A stretch of 38,298 bases of DNA from Pseudomonadota bacterium (GCA_022571415.1 JACZXW010000014.1:1-38298); one strand, 5' to 3'. Shown: positions 9,843 through 18,569, numbered from the stretch's first letter. Made by a program: numbers and translations. The notes: generated from the sequence alone by a model not told the origin.

Positions 9843-10859
9843 ATGGAAAGTGAAGAACTCGAAAAGATCAGAGCCCTCAGCCCATTTAATCATATGGGCG
9901 ACAGTGACTTTAAGGAAATTACTGCCAAAGCCACGCTCTCTTCCGTTGCTAAAGGCAAGATGGTTTTCAAGCGTACTGATGAAGACTCAAAAGTTTACTG
10001 GCTGGTATCCGGTAGTATTGATCTCCTGGACGAAAAGTTTGAAGCCAAGAACCGGAAAGCAGGTGAAAAAGTCCTGCTCGATCCGATCGACAACAATTCT
10101 CCTCATCGGCTGACGGCGGTTTCAACTGAAGAATCAAGAATTCTCAGTATTGAGCGGGTCGACCTCGGCTTCTTCGGTAAGGGACCCTCTGAAGTTTCTA
10201 CGGATGATGTGGAAGAAGAAGGCATCGACTGGATGTCGACCCTGCTTAGCTCACCTTTATTTGAGTTCATTCCTCCCGCAAATATCCAGACGTTATTCGG
10301 AAAGTTCGAAGAGGTCCAATACAAAAAGGACGAAATCGTTATCAAGCAAGGCGACACTGGCGACTATTTCTATGTCATTCAAGCGGGAAAAGCCAAAGTT
10401 GAAAGGAGCAGTGGCGACAAAACCGTTGTGCTCGCAGAATTTCAGGCTGGCGATAATTTCGGTCAGGATGCATTGGTCAGCGACATCCCAAGAAACGCCA
10501 CCGTGACCATGACGACAAACGGGACCTTGATGCGTTTGTCTGCGCCTGATTTTCAAAGCCTCCTCATGAGTCCCGTTATTGAGACAGTCACCCTGGAAGA
10601 AACCAACGAGATGATCGAACAAGGCGACCCCAAAACCTACATTATTGATGTCAGGAGCCCGAAAGAAGTGGAAGGCGACAAGTTGCCCGGTAGTCTCAAC
10701 GTGCCGCTTCTTCTGCTTCGTAAAAACCTGCCAAAACTGAAAATTGAAGGTGTTTACGTGATGGCCGATGATGGGGGTAAAAGAGCGGAACTTGGCGCTT
10801 ATATACTGAATGAGAAGGGATTTACTGCCTACGTCCTCAAACGGGAAACCGGCTCTTAG
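9843..10859 (+). CDS. Tandem cyclic-nucleotide-binding domains plus degenerate rhodanese domain
   Basis: A 338-residue cytoplasmic protein. A weak first cNMP-binding fold covers about 10-110. A clearer second one spans about 133-245 (IVIKQGDTGDYFYVIQAGKAKV, then GDNFGQDALVSDIPRNAT). In the phosphate cassette the normally conserved Glu (FGE) is Gln208, while Arg217 is kept, so nucleotide binding may be weakened or altered. A rhodanese fold follows at about 251-335 (YIIDVRSPKEV, LPGSLNVPL). Its active-site loop reads ADDGGKR, with Asp309 where the catalytic Cys should be, so sulfurtransferase activity is not expected. It has no DNA-binding domain. It follows the PP2C gene by 164 nt and precedes the HIT gene by 21 nt. 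A regulatory or scaffold role in the phospho/cAMP circuit is inferred from its context. Confidence 0.85.
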   Translation: MESEELEKIRALSPFNHMGDSDFKEITAKATLSSVAKGKMVFKRTDEDSKVYWLVSGSIDLLDEKFEAKNRKAGEKVLLDPIDNNSPHRLTAVSTEESRILSIERVDLGFFGKGPSEVSTDDVEEEGIDWMSTLLSSPLFEFIPPANIQTLFGKFEEVQYKKDEIVIKQGDTGDYFYVIQAGKAKVERSSGDKTVVLAEFQAGDNFGQDALVSDIPRNATVTMTTNGTLMRLSAPDFQSLLMSPVIETVTLEETNEMIEQGDPKTYIIDVRSPKEVEGDKLPGSLNVPLLLLRKNLPKLKIEGVYVMADDGGKRAELGAYILNEKGFTAYVLKRETGS

Positions 10860-10880
10860 TTCGAGCTTACGGGGTTCTGC

Positions 10881-11225
10881 ATGAGCGAAGATTGCCTATT
10901 CTGCAAAATCATCAGCAAGGATATTCCAGCAGATATTGTCTATGAGGATGACAAGGTACTGGCATTCCGCGACATTAACCCACAAGCGCCAATTCACATA
11001 CTGATTATTCCACACAAACATATCAGCACGATCAACGATGCAACCACCGACGACCAGGAACTTCTGGGGTACATGATCCTCACTGCGGCGCGGATAGCCA
11101 AGGACAATGGAGTTGCCGAATCTGGCTACCGGCTCGTTGTAAATTGTAACGCCCAGGGAGGCCAAACCGTGTTCCACGTTCATTTACATATCCTGGCCGG
11201 AAGGCAACTCACCCACCTGGGTTAA
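10881..11225 (+). CDS. hinT: HIT-family purine nucleoside phosphoramidase (HinT-like)
   Basis: A 114-residue histidine-triad protein of the Hint branch, which hydrolyses AMP-lysine and other nucleoside phosphoramidates in the cytoplasm. It starts with the usual CLFCKIISKDIPADIVYEDD and carries the catalytic triad stretch HVHLHIL near residues 98-104, at full family length. Position next to coq7 matches the order in Pseudomonas (HIT gene beside coq7). It lies 21 nt after the rhodanese-type gene and 4 nt before coq7, so it is probably cotranscribed with coq7. Confidence 0.93.
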   Translation: MSEDCLFCKIISKDIPADIVYEDDKVLAFRDINPQAPIHILIIPHKHISTINDATTDDQELLGYMILTAARIAKDNGVAESGYRLVVNCNAQGGQTVFHVHLHILAGRQLTHLG

Positions 11226-11229
11226 CAGC

Positions 11230-11868
11230 ATGTCGCGATTATCTCCGCTTGATCGGCTGATTACGCAGGTCGATACTTTCATCAAAACCACAACAGGTTC
11301 GATCGGACCCAGGGATCGTCCGTCGCCAGCAGAGACCATGCGTGAGGTTGAGCTTTCCGCCGAGGAACGAACCTATTCTGCTCGCCTGATGCGCATCAAC
11401 CATTGCGGCGAGGTATGTGCACAAGCGCTCTATCATGGGCAGGCGCTGACAGCCAGGGACACTCAAACCAGCGCTGTTATGCAACAGGCTGCAGCCGAGG
11501 AACGCGATCATCTCTCATGGTGCGAACAGCGAATCAAGGAACTGGACTCACACGTGAGCCTACTCAACCCCTTCTGGTATGCAGCATCCTTTTCCATGGG
11601 TGCCCTGGCGGGATTACTGGGAGACAAAATCAACCTGGGATTTATTGCCGCGACCGAGCAAGAAGTCTGCAGGCATCTGGATGAACATCTCGAGAAACTC
11701 CCCCCAGGCGATGAAAAATCACGATCGATACTGCGCCAGATGCGCGATGACGAAAGCCGGCATGCCACGACAGCGATAGAGCATGGCGGCAGCCATTACC
11801 CCGAGCCTATTAAGTCAATCATGCGGCAGGTGTCCAGGTTAATGACCAGATCTACCTATTGGGTCTAG
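11230..11868 (+). CDS. coq7: Ubiquinone biosynthesis hydroxylase Coq7 (diiron)
   Basis: Demethoxyubiquinone hydroxylase, which installs a ring hydroxyl late in ubiquinone synthesis at the membrane. The 212-residue protein has the diiron ligands of the Coq7 family: Glu61 (NHCGEVCAQALYHGQ), Glu91 and His94 (EERDH), Glu143 (ATEQE), and Glu175 and His178 (ESRH). There is a hydrophobic patch at about 116-130 (AASFSMGALAGLLG), as expected for interfacial membrane binding. It starts 4 nt after hinT and ends facing the minus-strand speD gene. Confidence 0.95.
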   Translation: MSRLSPLDRLITQVDTFIKTTTGSIGPRDRPSPAETMREVELSAEERTYSARLMRINHCGEVCAQALYHGQALTARDTQTSAVMQQAAAEERDHLSWCEQRIKELDSHVSLLNPFWYAASFSMGALAGLLGDKINLGFIAATEQEVCRHLDEHLEKLPPGDEKSRSILRQMRDDESRHATTAIEHGGSHYPEPIKSIMRQVSRLMTRSTYWV

Positions 11869-11927
11869 TATTAGTTAAAAATTGACCCGGGGGAATTCGG
11901 CGATCGTCCTTCAAATTTCCCACGACT

Positions 11928-12560
11928 TCAGCTGACCCCCAACAGCCGAATCCACTCTGATCGAGTCGCCTGATCCATTTCATCGGCCATCAAAACTGCA
12001 TGGACACCTGATCCGGAGTCTTCATTGCAGATTAGACTATAACCCGCAAGACCCAGGCGGTTGTCGCCAAAATCCAGCGGGTATGCAGCTTGTTTCATGC
12101 GCCCGGCATCATCGCGGGTAATGCCCCGCACCCGACAATCCAGGAAAAAGAGCTCAACTTCAAATTCGCGGGATACTCTCCTGAGCAACTGCTCTACCGG
12201 TAATTCTCCACAGGTAGAAAGTTCCAGTTCACAGCGGAAGCTTCCCCAGGGGGACAACTCATCCATTTCAAAATAGGTGTGCACTGCGAGGTGGCTCTTG
12301 TCGAGATGTACCAGGGCGGATTCCCCCTGGCCAATTAATACAGCAGCGCTGGCGCCCTGGGGATGATAGCTGGTACTAGAGTAACCAAGCACTTGTGCTT
12401 TTAGCAATCTGGTGATATCAAGCAACAGGGACTGCAATCTTTTTGCATTCAATTTAGTGTCTATGTCTGCAAACGCGGTCGCGATCGAATCGTTGCTTGA
12501 CGCTTCTACCAATCGGCAGGCATTAACCGCAAGAGTCCTTGTGACGCTATCAAAAGTCAC
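11928..12560 (-). CDS. speD: S-adenosylmethionine decarboxylase proenzyme
   Basis: It makes decarboxylated SAM, the aminopropyl donor for spermidine. Recognition rests on the self-cleavage site LDKSHLAVHTYFE, with Lys88-Ser89 as the expected processing point giving a pyruvoyl group on Ser89, and on the conserved LSTCGEL (Cys117) and DCRVRGITRDDAG segments shared with bacterial class 1A enzymes. At 210 residues it is shorter than the 264-residue E. coli enzyme but near the length I recall for the Pseudomonas homologue, which occupies the same position beside coq7. No spermidine synthase gene is in view. It overlaps the upstream VOC gene by 4 nt (ATGA), so the two are translationally coupled. 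Confidence 0.88.
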   Translation of the reverse strand: MTFDSVTRTLAVNACRLVEASSNDSIATAFADIDTKLNAKRLQSLLLDITRLLKAQVLGYSSTSYHPQGASAAVLIGQGESALVHLDKSHLAVHTYFEMDELSPWGSFRCELELSTCGELPVEQLLRRVSREFEVELFFLDCRVRGITRDDAGRMKQAAYPLDFGDNRLGLAGYSLICNEDSGSGVHAVLMADEMDQATRSEWIRLLGVS

Positions 12561-12961
12561 TCAACATTCCCATCGGCGACGGAAATCGGTATGTGGTAAA
12601 TCATCTGAACGCGCGTACCGGAAGGGTCTGCACAATAGAAGCTTCGGGCACCATCACGGTGTGTCCTGGGTTCTGTGAACATTTTAATGTTGTTCTCTCC
12701 CAGGTATGCAAACCATTCATCAATCTTCTCAATCTGGTTCACAAAAAACCCTATATGATCCAGGCGACCTGATACTAAGGGTTCTTTCACACGGTGAAGC
12801 GCTAGATTGTCATTGCCGCTGGTCAGATACACATTGTCCTCATCAGGCCTCCACTCCACCCTCATGCCGAGCAAATCGACATAGAAAGCTTCTGTCTCTT
12901 CGAAGTTCTGTACAAACAATGCGACATGCCTTAACCCGTTGGTTGCGCCTGGTCGTTCCAT
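12557..12961 (-). CDS. VOC-superfamily (glyoxalase/dioxygenase-like) protein
   Basis: A 134-residue protein with paired beta-alpha-beta-beta-beta modules: LRHVALFVQNFEETEAFYVDLLGM (about 11-34) and LDHIGFFVNQIEKIDEWFAYLG (about 68-89), ending in FYCADPSGTRVQMIYH (about 108-123). The His13, His69 and late acidic pattern fits a metal-binding VOC site, but the substrate cannot be told. It is coupled to speD by a 4-nt overlap and follows the OsmC-like gene by 32 nt, so osmC-like, VOC and speD probably form one minus-strand operon. Confidence 0.8.
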   Translation of the reverse strand: MERPGATNGLRHVALFVQNFEETEAFYVDLLGMRVEWRPDEDNVYLTSGNDNLALHRVKEPLVSGRLDHIGFFVNQIEKIDEWFAYLGENNIKMFTEPRTHRDGARSFYCADPSGTRVQMIYHIPISVADGNVE

Positions 12962-12993
12962 AATTTCCCTAACTGTATTCTTATCCTGTATTT

Positions 12994-13434
12994 TTAGTTT
13001 TGATGTTCTTGAATTTCAAAACTATGGGTTAAATCCACGCCTCCTCGACCAAGCATAATAGAGGCCGAGCAATACTTTTCAGCGGACAACTCGACTGCCC
13101 TTCTCACCTGCGCTTCTTTGAGTCCTGTACCGGTAACCACAAAATGAATGTGGATCCTGGTAAACACGCTGGGTATGCCATCAGCTCTCTCCGCCTCAAG
13201 ATGCGCGACACAGTCAGTCACCGCCTGGCGCCCTTTCTTCAGGATCGCCATAACATCAAAACTCGCACAGCTACCAACGCCCAGAAGCACGAGTTCCATC
13301 GGACGCATACCGATATTGCGACCACCGCCTGAAGGTGGTCCGTCTACGACAACAGTGTGGCCGCTGCCTGACTCTGCCAGAAACATCGCATCTTCAATCC
13401 ATCTCACACTTGCTTTCATATTACTGGTGCTCAT
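12994..13434 (-). CDS. OsmC/Ohr-family protein (YhfA-like)
   Basis: A 146-residue OsmC-family thiol protein. Family members reduce peroxides through two cysteines; the pair is visible here in VGSCASFDVM (about Cys53) and AEKYCSASIML (about Cys122). It is closer to the YhfA branch than to Ohr, because yhfA-type genes sit beside crp in enterobacteria and Pseudomonas, as here. It is divergent from crp with 322 nt between them. The exact substrate is unknown. Confidence 0.85.
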   Translation of the reverse strand: MSTSNMKASVRWIEDAMFLAESGSGHTVVVDGPPSGGGRNIGMRPMELVLLGVGSCASFDVMAILKKGRQAVTDCVAHLEAERADGIPSVFTRIHIHFVVTGTGLKEAQVRRAVELSAEKYCSASIMLGRGGVDLTHSFEIQEHQN

Positions 13435-13756
13435 TTATTAACTGGTCCGAATATTAATCGGAACCCCACTCAATGTCTGAACTAGAGTCAAACTCGCTGG
13501 TTCCTGTCCGCTAATTTACCAGTATGATTAGTATCCGGAACTAGCCCGCTCAATGTCTGAATTTAGACAGCAGCAAGTTATCCGGTAATAAAAAGCGTCA
13601 TGGTATCGGGTTCATGTTCTGCCGACCAGTATTCCGGGGAAACCTTTGATAATTCTTATTCCCATAGTTTTCATTCTCACTTAATAACAGTTGTTTTACC
13701 CCGGGGCTGGACGTAACCTAGCCTGATGAAGCCTGACAAACACAAAGAATGAATGA
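13435..13756. promoter_or_regulatory. Divergent intergenic region between osmC-like gene and crp, with a 13-bp direct repeat
   Basis: These 322 nt should hold the promoters of crp (plus) and the osmC-like operon (minus). The 13-mer CTCAATGTCTGAA occurs twice, at 13469-13481 and 13549-13561, exactly 80 bp apart, each preceded by CGGAAC and a C-rich stretch. This could be a paired regulator site or a local duplication. I saw no tRNA, small ORF or confident promoter. Confidence 0.4.
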
Positions 13757-14392
13757 ATGGTTAGCCTGACTCTTTCTTCACCGGGACTTACCAACATGGA
13801 TGATTTCCTCTCTTCTGCGCACAAGCGGAAGTATCCTCGAGGAAGTACCATCATCTATGCCGGTGAGCAAAGTGACTCTATTTATTACATTACCAAGGGG
13901 TCTGTAACCGTACTGATAGAAGACGATACCGGGCGTGAAATTATCGTGGCTTACCTTAATGAGGGTGACTTTTTTGGTGAAATGGCAATGTTCGGCGAGG
14001 GCACCCGCACCGCCTGGGTCAAGGCAAAAATAGAATGCGAGGTAGCCGAGCTGGGCTACCAGAAATTTGCGGAATTGAGCCAGAAAGATGCCGGTATGCT
14101 CTATAAACTGGCGACTCAACTGGCAGACCGCCTCGGGAAAACCACACAGAAGGTCGGCGACCTCGCATTTCTCGATGTTACCGGCAGGGTCGCCCGTACA
14201 CTTCTTGAACTCTGCAAAGAACCCGACGCCATGACCCATCCCGACGGAATGCAAATAAAGATTACGCGACAGGAAATAGCCAGAATCGTAAGCTGCTCCC
14301 GCGAAATGGTGGGCCGGGTACTAAAGACACTGGAAGACCAGGGTCTCGTGACCGTGAAAGGCAAAACCATGGTTCTGCTTGGAGCCCGTTAA
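13757..14392 (+). CDS. crp: cAMP receptor protein, Vfr-type CRP
   Basis: A global transcription regulator activated by cAMP. The 211-residue protein tracks Pseudomonas Vfr almost throughout (MVSLTL start, [54 protein letters not shown]). cAMP-pocket residues are present: Gly74-Glu75, Arg84-Thr85 and Thr129-Thr130. The helix-turn-helix spans about 170-191 ([21 protein letters not shown]), nearly identical to the E. coli CRP recognition region. The start at 13757 fits the Vfr N-terminus better than the internal Met. It ends with a 4-nt convergent overlap with trpC. The adenylate cyclase-FHA gene in this window is a possible source of its ligand. Confidence 0.95.
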   Translation: MVSLTLSSPGLTNMDDFLSSAHKRKYPRGSTIIYAGEQSDSIYYITKGSVTVLIEDDTGREIIVAYLNEGDFFGEMAMFGEGTRTAWVKAKIECEVAELGYQKFAELSQKDAGMLYKLATQLADRLGKTTQKVGDLAFLDVTGRVARTLLELCKEPDAMTHPDGMQIKITRQEIARIVSCSREMVGRVLKTLEDQGLVTVKGKTMVLLGAR

Positions 14393-15174
14393 GAAAAAAT
14401 AGATTTTAGTTTTTCCCCCGGATTGTCTTCCCTCAACAACGCCTCGCCAACCAGAAAACCATAGACGCCATTTTCCATCATCATTTCAACATTTTCTCGA
14501 GTATGGATACCACTTTCCGTAACGACCAGCGTACCCTCAGGCACTCTTGCCAGCAGATCGATTGTTGTCCGCAAACTGACATCAAAAGTTCTGAGATTCC
14601 TGTTGTTAATTCCGAGTAACCGCGGCGACACTTCAAGCGCCCTTTCCAGTTCCATCTCATCGTGTACTTCAACCAACACATCCATGCCCAGTGAAACGCC
14701 CAGTTCATAAAGCTGCCGCAAACTGCCGCTTTCCAGTATGCCAACAATCAGGAGGATACAATCAGCACCTATACTCCGCGATTCGTAAACCTGGTATGGA
14801 TCCACGATAAAGTCCTTGCGCAACACCGGCATTGATACCGATGCCCTCGCTTTTTCAAGGAACTGGTTCGAACCCTGGAAAAAACTGACGTCGGTCAGCA
14901 CCGACAGGCAGGTTGCGCCCGCATTTTCATAACTGTGTGCGATGGAGACAGGTTCGAAGTTCTGACGAATCACACCCTTGGATGGAGACGCTTTTTTAAT
15001 TTCAGCAATAATTGCAGGCCGACCCTGGTTGATCCTGGCCTCAACTGCGTCAGCAAATTTCCTGACATCGTCCTCACAATTGTCGATCAATCGGGAAATC
15101 GGCACTTCCTGCTTACTGATCTCAACCTCGCGCCATTTTTCTTCGACAATTTTCTTCAGGATATCAGCTGCCAT
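14389..15174 (-). CDS. trpC: Indole-3-glycerol phosphate synthase
   Basis: It converts carboxyphenylamino-deoxyribulose phosphate to indole-3-glycerol phosphate in tryptophan synthesis. The 261-residue TIM barrel shows the family signatures [15 protein letters not shown] (catalytic Lys), [33 protein letters not shown] and VVTESGI. It is monofunctional, with no TrpF domain. It is the last gene of the trpE-G-D-C operon, 5 nt after trpD, and converges on crp with a 4-nt overlap. No clear terminator separates the two. Confidence 0.96.
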   Translation of the reverse strand: MAADILKKIVEEKWREVEISKQEVPISRLIDNCEDDVRKFADAVEARINQGRPAIIAEIKKASPSKGVIRQNFEPVSIAHSYENAGATCLSVLTDVSFFQGSNQFLEKARASVSMPVLRKDFIVDPYQVYESRSIGADCILLIVGILESGSLRQLYELGVSLGMDVLVEVHDEMELERALEVSPRLLGINNRNLRTFDVSLRTTIDLLARVPEGTLVVTESGIHTRENVEMMMENGVYGFLVGEALLREDNPGEKLKSIFS

Positions 15175-15179
15175 ATTGA

Positions 15180-16205
15180 TCAGGCTTCTGCAAGCTGCGA
15201 GGTAAAGTCGATAAACCTTTTAAATACTTTTTCAGCAAGACCCGCATTGATTACCTCTCTCGCCTTGTCAACACCCGCCTCCAGACTTTTTGCAATGCCT
15301 GATACATAAATAGCTGCTCCCGCATTCAGGATCACAATGTTACTTGCACCTTCGTATGACCCATCTAGCGCACCCCTGACCAACTCCAGGCTGTCACTGA
15401 CGGTGTCGATCCTCAGGGTATCCAGCGAAATCCTTGGAACGCCAAAGTCCTCCGGCGCAATCTCATATTCAGAAATTACCCCGTCCTTTAACTCTGCAAC
15501 TTTTGTAGTAGCCGAGGTACTGATTTCATCCAGTCCATCTTCGGAATGTATGACCATGACATGCCGGCTGCCTAATTCTTTAAGTACGGCAGCAATAGAG
15601 ACTACCAGGGCAACGTCGTAAACTCCGAGCAACTGCCTCTGTGCTCCTGCGGGATTAGTCAGCGGCCCTAACATATTAAATATGGTGCGAACGGTCATTT
15701 CCCTGCGAGGACCGATTGCGTGCTTCATCGCTCCATGATGATTCAATGCAAACAGAAACCCCACGCCAACGGTCTCGATGCAGCGAGCAACCCCGCCCGG
15801 ACTTAACATGATGTTCGCACCCGCGGCTTCCAGTACATCTGCACTTCCACTTTTCCCCGAAGCAGCCCGATTACCATGTTTTGCAACCCTTGCACCAGCA
15901 GCTGCTGCAACAAACGCGCTGGCAGTAGATACATTGAACTTATTGGCGCCACTACCACCGGTACCACAGGTATCGACAAGATTCGTCCTATCCACTGACA
16001 CAGGTATTGCCAGATCCCGCATGACGCTGGCTGCGGCTACGATCTCATCAATCGTCTCGCCCTTGACCCGAAGACCCACGAGAAAACCCCCAATCTGGGC
16101 CGGAGAGGCATTGCCTGTCATGATAAGTCGCATTACCTCCGTCATATCCTGGCGAGACAGATTGCCGCCTTCAATCACCCTTGCAATAGCCTGTGGCATA
16201 TCCAT
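15180..16205 (-). CDS. trpD: Anthranilate phosphoribosyltransferase
   Basis: It transfers phosphoribose from PRPP to anthranilate. The 341-residue protein has the diagnostic VDTCGTGGSGANKFNVST PRPP-binding loop (about residues 78-95), KHGNRAASGKSGSADVLEA, and GPLTNPAGAQRQLLGVY. It is a stand-alone enzyme not fused to TrpG. Spacing is 15 nt after trpG and 5 nt before trpC, so all are one transcript. Confidence 0.96.
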   Translation of the reverse strand: MDMPQAIARVIEGGNLSRQDMTEVMRLIMTGNASPAQIGGFLVGLRVKGETIDEIVAAASVMRDLAIPVSVDRTNLVDTCGTGGSGANKFNVSTASAFVAAAAGARVAKHGNRAASGKSGSADVLEAAGANIMLSPGGVARCIETVGVGFLFALNHHGAMKHAIGPRREMTVRTIFNMLGPLTNPAGAQRQLLGVYDVALVVSIAAVLKELGSRHVMVIHSEDGLDEISTSATTKVAELKDGVISEYEIAPEDFGVPRISLDTLRIDTVSDSLELVRGALDGSYEGASNIVILNAGAAIYVSGIAKSLEAGVDKAREVINAGLAEKVFKRFIDFTSQLAEA

Positions 16206-16220
16206 GATCCAGCTCCTTAA

Positions 16221-16817
16221 CTAAAGTGGGGTCTTCACGGGGATTTGCAGAAAATTCGCCAATAATTCATGGCCATATTGGGTCAGGATGGATTCAGGAT
16301 GAAACTGGACCCCTTCAAGATCCTGGGTCTTGTGGCGTACACCCATCACTTCATCCATTGCACCCTGTTCATTCACGGTCCAGGCGCTGATTTCAAATTC
16401 TGCAGGAACAGTCCCAGGATCAATCACCAGGGAGTGGTAACGGGTTGCTGTAAAGGGGCTCGCCAGTCCAGCGAAAATACCCTCGCCATCATGATGGATG
16501 GGAGATGTTTTCCCGTGCATGACACGTTTCGCCTTGACAATATCCGCGCCAAATACCTGGCCAATGCTCTGATGCCCGAGGCAAATGCCGAGTATGGGTA
16601 TCTCTTCGCCAAATCTCCTGATGACATCCATGGATATTCCAGCCTCATTCGGGGTACAGGGACCCGGAGAGATTACGATTCGCTCCGGACCTTTTTCCCG
16701 GATCTCTTCCAGATCAATTTCATCGTTACGATAAACTTCAACATCCTGACCAAGTTCAGCCAGGTATTGCACAATGTTGTATGTAAAAGAATCATAGTTG
16801 TCGATCATCAGCAACAT
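16221..16817 (-). CDS. trpG: Anthranilate synthase glutaminase subunit
   Basis: A class I glutamine amidotransferase feeding ammonia to TrpE. From the chosen start at 16817 it has 198 residues and begins [19 protein letters not shown], the usual N-terminus. The nucleophile is Cys79 (GICLGHQ) and the triad is completed by His173 and Glu175 (FHPES). The frame is open further upstream, but that would overlap trpE and add an unlikely 32-residue leader. A GGGAGG sequence sits about 9 nt before 16817, and the trpE stop ends one base before this start, which suggests translational coupling for equal subunit amounts. Confidence 0.94.
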   Translation of the reverse strand: MLLMIDNYDSFTYNIVQYLAELGQDVEVYRNDEIDLEEIREKGPERIVISPGPCTPNEAGISMDVIRRFGEEIPILGICLGHQSIGQVFGADIVKAKRVMHGKTSPIHHDGEGIFAGLASPFTATRYHSLVIDPGTVPAEFEISAWTVNEQGAMDEVMGVRHKTQDLEGVQFHPESILTQYGHELLANFLQIPVKTPL

Positions 16818-16818
16818 A

Positions 16819-18390
16819 TCATTGTGCCTCCCGGGAAGGTCCCTGGTTGACGACCCCGCGTGACTCGCCTTGATGAAATTCCCTGGGATTTTCATCTCCC
16901 TCCATTCTGACATCCAATCCGGACTCAGCCATCGCCGCTGCCCGGAAGATAGACCGGGCCTTGTTCATGGTCTCTTTCCACTCAAGCTCCGGAATCGAAT
17001 CCGCGACAATCCCGGCTCCCGCCTGGATGTATAGTTTCATGTCCTTGATAACCGCGGTACGAATGGCTATAGCGGTATCCATATTTCCATTCCAGGAGAG
17101 GTAACCCACAGCACCACCATAAATACCCCTTTTTTCCGGTTCCAATTCATCGATAATCTCGAGCGCCCTGACCTTTGGCGCCCCGCTCAACGTGCCAACC
17201 GGCAGTGTCGCTCGCAATAAATCGAGCGCGGAATGTTCTGCGCGCAATTTACCCGATATGTTAGATGCGAGATGCATCACGTGGGCGTACTTTTCAATCA
17301 CCATCATCTCAGTAACATTGACACTACCTGTGACGCACACTTTACCCACATCATTCCTGCCGAGATCAATCAGCATCAAATGCTCGGCAATCTCCTTGGG
17401 ATCTGCCAGCAGCTCTTTCTCGAACGCAACATCCTCATCGACGTCTCTTCCTCGACGACGGGTCCCGGCCAGCGGTCGAACCGTGACATCATCATGATCC
17501 AGCCGTGCCAGAATTTCCGGTGAAGAAGAAACAATATGCTCCTCGTTCAAATCCATGTAATACATGTAGGGTGACGGATTGAGCGATCTGAGGGCACGGT
17601 ACAGGTGCAACGGATCGGCTTCGAAGCTGATGGACATGCGTTGCGACAAAACCACCTGCATCACATCCCCTGCAACGATGTATTCCTTGATTTTCTCTAC
17701 ATCCTCTTTAAATTGTTCCTCGCCATAACTGGAAACAAAATCGGCTTCCTGGATTGCCGGTCCCTGAACAGGCTTCCTGATTTCTGCCGGGATGTCCGTG
17801 TTCATGGCTAAAACCATCTCATCCAGCCGCGCCTCGGCGGCCTCATAGCTGCCTTCAACCCGCGGGTCTGCATGGCTAATCAGATGGATTTTCCCCTTTA
17901 CGCTATCAAACACAATCACGTCGTTGGACACCATCAACAGAATATCCGGTGAACCAATAGTGTCTTTCGGCGCACTCAGGGCAACACGCTTTTCAACATA
18001 ACGAACCGTGTCATACCCGAAATAACCAACCAGCCCGCCAGTGTAGAAGGGCAGCCCCTGCAGGTCAGGGTAATTAAACTGAGATTGAAATTTCTCGATA
18101 AATTCTATCGGGTCATCGCATCGCGACCGGTCCGTTACTGCCCCATCCTTTTCGATAACAACTTCATTGCCAAATATCTTCAGTACCTGGCTGGAGGGTA
18201 ATCCCACAACGGAGTACCGGGACCATTTTTCCCCACCTTGATTAGCGCTTTCCAACAAATAACTGTAAGGCCCCCTGGCGACCTTAATATAACAAGACAG
18301 CGGCGTGTCGAGGTCAGCGAATAATTCCCTGGTGATTGGAATATGGTTAAAACCCTGTTTGGCGAGTTCTGAAAACTGATCAGGCGTCAT
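16819..18390 (-). CDS. trpE: Anthranilate synthase component I
   Basis: It makes anthranilate from chorismate with TrpG. The 523-residue protein carries the tryptophan feedback-site motif LLES (about 45-48) and the chorismate-binding half ([68 protein letters not shown]). The ATG at 18390 has GGAG about 9 nt upstream. A leader peptide with three Trp codons lies 99 nt upstream, implying control by tryptophan supply. In Pseudomonas trpE is separate from trpGDC; here the four genes are contiguous. Confidence 0.96.
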   Translation of the reverse strand: MTPDQFSELAKQGFNHIPITRELFADLDTPLSCYIKVARGPYSYLLESANQGGEKWSRYSVVGLPSSQVLKIFGNEVVIEKDGAVTDRSRCDDPIEFIEKFQSQFNYPDLQGLPFYTGGLVGYFGYDTVRYVEKRVALSAPKDTIGSPDILLMVSNDVIVFDSVKGKIHLISHADPRVEGSYEAAEARLDEMVLAMNTDIPAEIRKPVQGPAIQEADFVSSYGEEQFKEDVEKIKEYIVAGDVMQVVLSQRMSISFEADPLHLYRALRSLNPSPYMYYMDLNEEHIVSSSPEILARLDHDDVTVRPLAGTRRRGRDVDEDVAFEKELLADPKEIAEHLMLIDLGRNDVGKVCVTGSVNVTEMMVIEKYAHVMHLASNISGKLRAEHSALDLLRATLPVGTLSGAPKVRALEIIDELEPEKRGIYGGAVGYLSWNGNMDTAIAIRTAVIKDMKLYIQAGAGIVADSIPELEWKETMNKARSIFRAAAMAESGLDVRMEGDENPREFHQGESRGVVNQGPSREAQ

Positions 18391-18424
18391 CGGTAGTGCT
18401 CCGGTACAAATTTGCTCTTTATCT

Positions 18425-18497
18425 AAGAGCCTCTAATAGCTCTTTATTGAGATTTGGGCTTGGCGCCCGTGTGGGGAGACGGTGTCAGATCACCATC
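18425..18497 (-). promoter_or_regulatory. Candidate trp attenuator region (alternative hairpins after trpL)
   Basis: Three stems can be drawn in the minus-strand transcript between trpL and trpE. GATGGTG pairs with CACCGTC (18491-18497 with 18478-18484) and overlaps the last Trp codon and stop. GGGC pairs with GCCC (18465-18468 with 18456-18459). AAGAGC pairs with GCTCTT (18439-18444 with 18425-18430). CCGT/ACGG could form an alternative 2:3 pairing. None is followed by a strong U-run, so the terminator of a classical attenuator is not certain; control could be partly translational. Confidence 0.5.
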
Positions 18498-18549
18498 GCC
18501 AGCAAAGATCAGCCCAGGACAGGACTGTGATGTTGTACCTATGTCGCAT
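18490..18549 (-). CDS. trpL: trp operon leader peptide (19 residues, three Trp codons)
   Basis: A short ORF upstream of trpE, read from ATG at 18549 to TGA at 18490: MRHRYNITVLSWADLCWRW. Trp is at positions 12, 17 and 19, that is, three of the last eight codons, which is extremely unlikely by chance and is the hallmark of a trp leader. The peptide end overlaps the first hairpin of the leader RNA, so ribosome stalling at Trp codons could change downstream folding. The ribosome-binding site is weak (GAAG about 10 nt upstream). The function is inferred from position and composition. Confidence 0.82.
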   Translation of the reverse strand: MRHRYNITVLSWADLCWRW

Positions 18550-18569
18550 TGATCGATTCACTTCTATTC

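Noticed and set aside
4258-10859. Type VI secretion threonine-phosphorylation module
   Set aside because: Kinase, phosphatase and FHA are shared features, but no T6SS structural gene is in the window and the FHA is fused to a cyclase, unlike Fha1.
11869-11927. Possible terminator between coq7 and speD
   Set aside because: The sequence has a GC-rich patch but no stable stem followed by a T-run on either strand.
13640-13670. Fur-box-like sequence GATAATTCTTATTCCC upstream of crp
   Set aside because: The match to the Fur consensus is partial and on AT-rich DNA; not enough to call an operator.
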